A DNA stretch of 36,734 bases from Chara braunii. Its lineage: Eukaryota; Streptophyta; Charophyceae; Charales; Characeae. The stretch is from contig BFEA01000110.1 of the NCBI GenBank assembly GCA_003427395.1, forward strand, positions 2,044,368-2,081,101, read 5' to 3'. Positions 30,407 to 36,734 of this stretch are shown in pieces. The notes under the pieces were generated by a model. That model did no database searches and was not told the DNA's origin. It was given only the letters and a program-made list of their open reading frames with translations. The translations under genes were made by a program, and so were the position numbers. Positions within the stretch are counted from its first letter, which is position 1; every line of letters begins with the position of its first letter.

Positions 30407-30860
30407 CCACGCTGCTATAGTGTGACAAGATTAAGACAAGACAAACAGGTGGCAAGCCTCCCTGGTGCCCCTCGGGTGAGGCTTATCGAATGCTCTCAAA
30501 CTCTTCTCAATTTGTTATGTTGCTCTCGAGATGAACACTACCTGCTCAGTTAGTCCCCTGGAAATCAGGGCAATCAATGCTGGCAGGATGCCTATTTTGC
30601 ACAAGGAAAGTCCACCTGTTCAGTCCATCCCCTGGCAATCCAGGTAATCAATGCTCGCAGGATGTCACTTTACACAAGTTCTGATGGAGATTCTGGCGTT
30701 TGATGTAAAAAAAGGACGTTGGCCCCATTTCCAGCAGGTGTGGCTCCCCACCAATAGACTAGAGCATCCAAGAAGATTGCTAGGGGGAGGCCCTCGTATC
30801 ACTCTTCCTAGAAGCCAGACTATGTTAAAAAAATAAAAAAATAAAAAAATAAAAAAATAA
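30407..30860 (+). other. LINE 3'UTR with internal duplication and A-rich tail
   Basis: Two ~65-bp copies (about 30,540-30,605 and 30,610-30,675) share GTCCATCCCCTGGCAATC-like and CAATCAATGCTGGCAGGATG-like sequence. The end reads GGCTCCCCACCAATAGACTA followed by GAGCATCC and finally (TAAAAAA)n. CCAATAGACTRGAGCA is the terminal motif also found at 5870 and 16,190. Confidence 0.65.
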
Positions 30861-31690
30861 CATATTTTCGGTCAATTTATGAACCTCAAAATTTTTCACA
30901 AAGGATACATTTTCATGGACGCATCAATCTGCTGCGGTTGTGATCTGTGTTTCACAACAGGAAAAACCTGTCTAAAATCACCAGCAAGAAGTACAATTTT
31001 TCGACCAAACGGCTTATCATTGTCACAGAGGTCCCAAAGCGTAATATCCAGAGTTTCCAAGTGAAACTTGTTACTCTTCGGAACCTCGTCCCAAACGATC
31101 AAGTCGGTACGGCGGAGAAGATCTGCAAGATCACTTTGTTTCAGGGTTAAGAGGGGACGCGTGTTATCAGGTTTCAAAAGTGAGTGAAATCGTAAGTGAA
31201 ACCTTTGACCCCCCGTCAAAAAGGTAGCTGCTGGATGCCACGATAAGTCTAATTACAGAACGAGACCTGATGCCCGCCAAAATCGTCTCGATGCAAAACA
31301 TATTTTCTATTCCAGTCGGTGCATCGATAAAATTACGCAACGATTTTCTCTCTTGCATAACCCAAACTACTTTTTTCACCATCACTCGTTGGCGTGGCCG
31401 GAGACGACGAAAATTAAAGTCGTATCTAGATTACATTTCAATCGGATTATACAACAACTCGTCGTTTATAATCGATGATACCGTTTTGTTCTCATAATAT
31501 CTGGTTATGTTGTCAACAATTGTTTCTCCGTTGGGCGTTGGATAATAAAAACAAAACTGGCAGATGTTTTTTCTGTACTCTTGCAAAATACAATAAAAAT
31601 GGAACATTATGAACGATTGCAAAATGTTCGGGGGAACAATTTCAGTGTCTGCGAAATGCTAAAAATCGTTACACATCTTATTTGAATGTC
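30861..31690 (-). pseudogene. Helitron PIF1-like helicase, N-terminal part (broken)
   Basis: First half of the Helitron helicase on the minus strand. Motifs: FIDAPTGIENMFCIETIL near 31,325, where the Walker A (normally DAPGGTGKTF) is destroyed; TGGQRFHLRFHSLL near 31,216; the Walker B-like DLIVWDEVPK near 31,105; IVLLAGDFRQVFPVV near 31,000; and QQIDASMKMYPL near 30,930. A one-base shift then allows WKNFEVHKLTENM-like reading up to 30,861, where the LINE tail begins. Its continuation is at 25,525. Upstream, ~31,622-31,440 carries the linker from Rep to helicase (YPTPNGETIVDN). Confidence 0.85.
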
Positions 31691-33000
31691 ACTTAAAGAA
31701 ACGAACTGGATCATTCTCTGGATCAAACGGGAAAACCATAACAAATATTTTACGAACTTCTTTAAGCATGTAGTGCGTCGCGACTGTTTCTATGCATTGG
31801 TCGTATGCGTCGTCAATTTGCAAAAGATTGAATCGAAGACACACCGATGAGAATGAATCGTATACGACACCATCCAAAGTACGAATTTCAGCAAAATGGC
31901 ACACCTCACGAGAATGTTTATGGTTTAGCATGACACGTAGATACGCCTTCCGTGATCCTCGCGTGATACAACCGATATATTTTTTCGAAGGGATCACCGT
32001 GAAGATCACGCTTTCTTCAGTTCCACGTCTTATGTTTGTTATCCCACACACGAGTATTAACGATCCCTTGATACAGAGGAAACTCCTCTTTAGGAACACA
32101 TTCATTCAAATAGTTGTATTTCATTCATGCCATTAAGTTCGTTTTCAGAGGCTCATGCGAAACAACGTTACGCTTAGTATCAAAATTAAATTGCACTTTT
32201 CTCGTGTTTTCAACATGCGCAGACAATCTTTCTACCGAGGGTCATTGTTCTGCAATGTCAAACTCAAATAGACGTCAGCATATCTTGCATATACCTACAA
32301 TGCGCATATCTTGATAGAATTTGACTTCATCAATGGATGCACCATTATCTTGCTCGCAAACAATAGCACAATCACACTCTTTGTACACGTACTTATACAC
32401 GTACTTGCACTCATTGATGTTAATGCAATATTTAACATTCAAGTGACAATTAAATCTCATTAGCAAGTACGAGTTATACGGGATCACACATCGATTATCG
32501 TAAATGATATCATTTTGAACAATTGTCGAGCCACCGTCAGTTGGTTTTCTTCTCCTACACGAAGGTTACGTTTGTTCATCTTTGAATGTCATTGTCGAGA
32601 TTAAATCTTTCTGAAAGTTTTTTGTGCATTCTTCGTCCACCGTACACGAAGCACAACGTTTTTGCTCACTGTGCAACCCCTTCTGCAGGAATTCCGACAC
32701 ACACGACATTGTCAAAAACATCCGTATCCCGAATTTTATCATCCGGATGCAAGAAAACAAAAAAAAAATTGTATAGTAGACACCTTTTCTGAAACTCCAC
32801 CACATACAACATTCCACTCACTCTACCAAAGATCCGTTCGTTCTTTATCTTACCAATCAAATGTGTGAGATAACATTTAAACACTCGCGCGAGAAGATTC
32901 GACATTTCGTTAGGACACCGACCTGACAACAGGGTTTGTTTGATCTCCAGCCAGTTAGTGTTGCATGTCATATGATGAAAATATCTCGTTTTTCGAATCG
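31690..33000 (-). pseudogene. Helitron Rep (HUH nuclease) region (broken)
   Basis: The Rep domain nicks and joins DNA for rolling-circle transposition. On the minus strand: FITYDMQHNW-like text leads into MTCNTNWLEIKQTLLSGRCP (32,971), then LLARVFKCYLTHLIGKI and YVVEFQKR (~32,800). Here the two-His motif (normally GLPHAH) is lost and reads CLLYNF. Further on, CTKNFQK (~32,625), NRCVIPYNSYLLMRFNCHLN (~32,500) and KYVYKYVYKECDCA (~32,410), where both catalytic Tyr of the Y2 motif are still present. 32,105-31,689 is the open C-terminal connector. Frameshifts and stops separate these blocks. Confidence 0.85.
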
Positions 33001-33880
33001 TCTCATGATTACCATGCTGTCATTATATCTTTCACTCATATATCGGGGGCCCCCAAGGAACGTTGATGGTAAAATCACTTTTGTCTCAACATTGTCACCA
33101 CGTTGATTTTGTTGGATAACGTCTCACAAATCTTGATATTACTCTGAGCGCGATTCTTTTTGGTGAAATCTCACCCATTTAAGCGGAGGGATTCAACTTC
33201 AACATATTTCATACAACAAAACTTATGAAAGAGATGTGGTGCATAAAGGAGGCAAAATTTTTCACATTCGCGTTCGTGAAGGTGAAATGGATAATATTCT
33301 TTTGCACTAAGTTATGGAGACCATCCAACTTCGGAGGCACGTCGCACCGACCAACCATCAATTTCCTTCGGGAAAACAAAACAAACATGAAGCAATCGTG
33401 CATTCGAGAACATTCTAGAACCTCAACCGTCGGCCGGTCACCAGAAGAGGAGCAAGCAAACGAATCTCTAGCTCACGAGGAAGAAGTTCATCGACCGTTA
33501 GAATATAGACCTTCTGTAGATACATAGGACGATTATAATGTGTTGCATGCTCCTCCGCATGTACGACATGCGGATCTGTGCCCAACTTCCTCTCATTCAA
33601 CGCTTCTGCAGGAAGGTCAGCAACCGTCATAAAATTTTTCACGTAATTATTACATTGTTGTACTAATTAGTGGAACCTTTTCAATATGCGTTTTGTTCAA
33701 TCAAGTTGGGCATCAAATATACGTGCAGGCAGATTCATGAAATTTACTCTTTGATCAATCGCATCATCCAAACGTTGAGGATTGTGCAAGTGAAGTTGTA
33801 CAAACTGCAGACGTTCCCCTTCCCCTACAGTCAATGCACCGAGACGATGAAAGATTGCACCTTGAGTCCGAAGTTGGTCG
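33001..33880 (-). pseudogene. Helitron_like_N region upstream of Rep (broken)
   Basis: On the minus strand, from 33,880: QGAIFHRLGALTVGEGERLQ and FVQLHLHNPQRLDDAIDQRV (to ~33,700), the usual start of the conserved Helitron_like_N domain. Then NYVKNFMTVADLP (~33,650), RPMYLQKVYILTVDELLPRE (~33,530), and, heavily frameshifted, a segment near 33,060-33,000 that matches the FLGGPRYMSERYHDSMVIMR part in two frames. It joins directly to the MTCN motif at 32,971. Taken together, Rep and helicase span about 3.8 kb once the LINE is set aside. Confidence 0.75.
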
Positions 33881-34003
33881 TGAAATCCTTCAATAGCATC
33901 ACTCGTTCCTTCAACATCATCACTTTGTTCCTTAAATACCATCACTCGGTTGCTTGAATACCTTCCCCTACAGTCAACGCACCGAGACAATGAAAGATTG
34001 CAC
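33819..34003. repeat. ~43-bp direct duplication at the Helitron N region
   Basis: CCTTCCCCTACAGTCAATGC (33,819) and CCTTCCCCTACAGTCAACGC (33,961) start two near-identical 43-bp copies, about 142 bp apart. The right copy lies outside the recognised coding region. Confidence 0.7.
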
Positions 34004-34915
34004 GGATGGATAAATTATTTTTTATTATTCTCACATTGTTTCGAAAGAATCGACCGTCGGAAGTTTGAGATGTCCAAAGGAAAAAATCTCATGTTTCGGG
34101 AAGCCTTCACACGATCATTCCCACAAAGGACAACGTCTTGCACCTTTTCTGCAATACATCTTCGTGACTTCGTCTATGTTTTTTCATGATTTCCTTTTAT
34201 GATTCTTAATTGCAGCCCTCAATGCACGCATACGTCTTGTTACAGGCTCAACCATGGCTCGATCTCTGATTTGCGGGACAACACCCGCCAGTCTGCTATT
34301 TTATTTTTTTCGGGTCCCTACTCTTCGGTTTCAGACTGTTGGCGCCCTCTGCAGTTGGCGTCCGTTTTGAAACCCCTCCTTTGACATTTTCGGATTTCGA
34401 CACTTGGCGCTATCCAGCATTCTAACGCCCAAACTTAGACCTGCGATTCTTAGTTCTGTTTTGAGGTATGTCACACCTCGGCCTTCCGCACTGAGGCTTA
34501 GTCCGATACTTAAGACCGGACTCAAGCCTCGTTGGGACATTCAGTCTTCGGCCTCAGTGTTTGCGCTTCAGTGTGACTTACCACGACTTTGTGTTTGGGA
34601 ATCAAAGATTACGACTTTGAAACTTTGTCACTTCGTGTCTGCATCCGTCGCGTCGAGTCGAGTCCGTTTTCGAGTCGAGTGAGTGAATGTGTGTGCTCTC
34701 CCTCTCTCCCTCTCTCTCTCTCGACCTCTCTGCTCTGCGTTGGCCTCATCACATGTCTACCATCAAAATATGTTCGTCTTACTTTTTTTTCCCTTCGTGC
34801 TGAAATCCGACGTGATGTACAACATGGTTCAATGTCATTCATTCTATCCACTCATTTCGTTCCTCAACCAACCTCTACAGTAGTTTCAACAATTATCGTA
34901 CTGTCATCATAGTCC
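34004..34915. other. Helitron upstream or inserted sequence; nothing recognised
   Basis: No protein family is seen. 34,310-34,700 is rich in short repeated CTTCGG/TTGGCG and GAGTCGAGT motifs, and 34,700-34,730 is a CTCTC-rich tract. It may be non-coding sequence of the Helitron or another insertion. Confidence 0.3.
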
Positions 34916-35830
34916 AATGTTACATGACGAGGCATCGACGACAACGACTCAAGTTTCAAACGTCGCGCGTTTTTTTGAGCACGCATTTGTCGAACCAATA
35001 ACATACGGTACTATTTGTTGTGCTTTGAACTATTCGGTTTGTATAAAAATAATCTTCTCCGTCAATTATGAAATTTAACAAACTTTGTAATCAATGCGTT
35101 TAACAAGTTTTGTCGGGTTATAGAAGTGGAAGATGGATATGCACCAACATTTATTATGGGAGCACAAAGGCTACTTTCCTTACATCTTTGTTGGACATCA
35201 ACAACCAATGTCGCCGATGAACGATTGTGTGTATATCTCGAATGCAAAGGAAAATTTTCAATTGGAACGGGTCTTTCGACCATTAGAACGAAATTTGCAT
35301 TTACCACAACTTTCATACCAATTTCAATAAGTTTTTCACATTGTACGGTCATAGAGAAATTTATATAAAAGTTCATGCGATTCATATGAACATCAATATT
35401 TCTTTAACTCCTTCTTTTGAAAAACACATGGATTGTCAAATCATCTATCGACGGAATCGGTTGTGAAAAAGATAGAGATTTGTCACCACGTTGTATTTTT
35501 TGTAGAAGAATCAGCACGATCGTGTCGACTTATCTTCGATTGTTTATCTCTCCTATGAGCAGTTGCCTCGCCTTCGACACCTACCGTCTACACTAAAAAC
35601 CTCTAGGCATGATAACTTTGTGAAGTTGGTGGTCCACGTTTGCGGTGTTCATGTTGTGATGACATCGGTATCTCAGTCATAAAGTGACAAGGAGTTACGT
35701 CCGAACCTATATGCAATCCCAACACATGGTTGGATGAGGAAGAAGGACGGTCTAACGAAGACAAACAGACTAGATTGGGAGCAATGGAAGGACACTGAGT
35801 ACACTGTGATACTATCGGCGAAAACAACAA
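34916..35830 (-). pseudogene. Unknown minus-strand coding-like remnant
   Basis: Successive minus-strand frames (35,830-35,603, ~35,580-35,400, 35,385-35,062 and ~35,010-34,870) keep a protein-like composition, for example ESLSSMPRHVTLDYDDSTI near 34,950-34,895. They lie on the same strand and upstream of the Helitron N region, so they may be its extreme N-terminal part. No conserved motif proves this. Confidence 0.25.
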
Positions 35831-36048
35831 AGGATCGTTAACAAGTTATAACAACTATTTCACAACGCCGGAGGCGTTTGCAACGCTTCCATGAAATATG
35901 CAAGGACCTATTTCCAAGTGAAGAGAAGGTTAGAATGGTGAATAGATGACTATGGGTTGAAATCTCACGTGAACCTTTATCATCTGCCATATAAATGGTT
36001 ACATACAGGGTTGCCAGGCCGAACGCACGGAGACCCCTAAGCAGACCC

Positions 36049-36082
36049 CCGAACGTTCGGTCGTTCAGGTCCCCGTACGGGG
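36049..36082. other. Two adjacent perfect 12-bp palindromes
   Basis: CCGAACGTTCGG at 36,049-36,060 and CCCCGTACGGGG at 36,071-36,082, separated by ten bases, inside a GC-rich island (36,010-36,110) in otherwise AT-rich DNA. CAGGT and ACCTG extend the second one into a longer imperfect hairpin. It could be a terminal structure of a mobile element or a binding site. Confidence 0.5.
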
Positions 36083-36231
36083 CCCGAACCTGAAGGGGTT
36101 TGGACCCCGCAAAATAATATTTTGGCACTTAATTGTTTTTTTTTTTTCTAAAAATTTTACTGTGAGTTCCTTGTGATGTAACGTATCTCCCTCTTAATTT
36201 TGAAGTCATTCTGTTTAGCCAAAAAAAAATG

Positions 36232-36490
36232 AAAAATCGACAAAGATGGTGGTGTCAAAACTTGCTTGCCCACTCACTAATTTGTGTTTTCTCTTTTTTC
36301 ACTTTTTGTTTTTCCTTTATTTCGGGGCATGAAACAAAATACGATTTTTTAAAACTTTATTTGTATATTCTCTATTATGTAAGATACACATTTACAAATT
36401 TTCATGGAATTTTTCACAGTCAAAAAAAAAAAAAAATTCACCAAAGCTGGCGGTGTCAAAAACGTGCTCGCCCACTCAATAATTTCATTC
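36232..36490. repeat. Dispersed repeat E, two copies
   Basis: ACAAAGATGGTGGTGTCAAA with GCTTGCCCACTCACTAATTT (36,239-36,283) recurs as CCAAAGCTGGCGGTGTCAAA with GCTCGCCCACTCAATAATTT (36,441-36,485). Each follows a poly-A run. The repeat period is ~200 bp. Confidence 0.65.
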
Positions 36491-36540
36491 TCGTTTTTTT
36501 TATTTTATTTTTTATTATTATTATTTATTTTTAGTATTTG

Positions 36541-36734
36541 ATTTTTATTTCAAATTTGGTAAAGAATTTGGATGTAACGTTGAGGCAAATGTTGTTTAGT
36601 TTATTCTTCTGTATAACATATATAATTTTTCAGATTTCTTGGAATTCGTTTTTTTTTTTTTTTTTATTTCAAATTTGGTAAAGAATTTGGATGTAACGTT
36701 GAGGCAAATGTTGTTTAGTTTATTCTTCTGTATA
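36541..36734. repeat. Dispersed repeat D, copies 2 and 3
   Basis: TATTTCAAATTTGGTAAAGA and the following GGATGTAACGTTGAGGCAAA, GTTGTTTAGTTTATTCTTCT are present twice (36,547-36,616 and 36,665-36,734), about 118 bp apart and essentially identical. The second copy is cut by the window end. A diverged copy is at 16,306. Confidence 0.75.

Larger units (their letters stand above)
25526..30860 (+). mobile_element. LINE (plant L1-type) inserted in the Helitron helicase
   Basis: A ~5.3-kb non-LTR retrotransposon in the opposite orientation to the Helitron. Order: a leader or ORF1-like remnant (25,526-25,980), endonuclease, reverse transcriptase, a linker region, zf-RVT, 3'UTR and an A-rich tail of (TAAAAAA)n at ~30,825-30,860. 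The borders are set by the Helitron reading, which stops at 30,861 and continues at 25,525. No RNase H domain is seen. ORF2 is broken by many stops and frameshifts, so the copy is dead. The expected target-site duplication is not obvious, so a small deletion or decay at the junction is possible. Confidence 0.85.

Overview
The window looks like a repeat-dense nuclear region of a plant or streptophyte alga. The evidence is a full-length exocyst SEC3 protein that resembles land-plant SEC3 more than animal or fungal forms, U6 snRNA copies of plant type, a Ty3/gypsy integrase with a chromodomain-like tail, plant L1-type LINEs with a zf-RVT domain, and a Helitron Rep/helicase. A charophyte such as Chara is my best guess, but that is inference, not a measurement. 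Only one gene is clearly intact: SEC3 at 8502-11258 (+), 918 codons in a single open exon.

Layout. 1-1.7 kb: two diverged copies of a roughly 430-bp repeat. 1.7-3.7 kb: a broken Ty3/gypsy integrase tail, a polypurine tract and a probable 3' LTR. 3.8-4.3 kb: 3' end of a LINE ending in GATA repeats, followed by a tRNA-like SINE head. 5.4-6.5 kb: three U6 snRNA-like copies (one +, two -) and a foldback element with ~150-bp arms. 6.9-7.1 kb: minisatellite. 8.0-8.45 kb: long GA and GATA microsatellites directly in front of SEC3. 11.3-16 kb: minisatellites, a degenerate GC-rich tandem family, CAT-rich repeats and an assembly gap. 16-18.35 kb: LINE 3' ends. 18.4-20.05 kb: a possible foldback DNA element with inverted subterminal motifs, a 169-bp tandem repeat and a 25-base G run. 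20.88-22.23 kb (-): two overlapping open frames of an unknown protein.

22.8-34 kb is the most structured part. It is a decayed Helitron on the minus strand, reading from right to left: Rep region ~33.88-31.69 kb, first part of the PIF1-like helicase to 30,861, then, after a 5.3-kb interruption, the rest of the helicase from 25,525 to ~24.73 kb, followed by a further unknown minus-strand coding remnant down to ~23 kb. The interruption (25,526-30,860) is a nearly complete but inactive LINE on the plus strand with endonuclease, reverse transcriptase and zf-RVT regions and a (TAAAAAA)n tail. The helicase reading resumes at the next conserved residues on the other side, so the nesting is resolved almost to the codon.

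The elements show layered insertion: an old Helitron was broken by a LINE, and relatives of that LINE left 3' ends elsewhere. Several single N characters sit between identical sequence copies, so some apparent tandem duplications are probably assembly joins. I see no operon, CRISPR array or bacterial feature.
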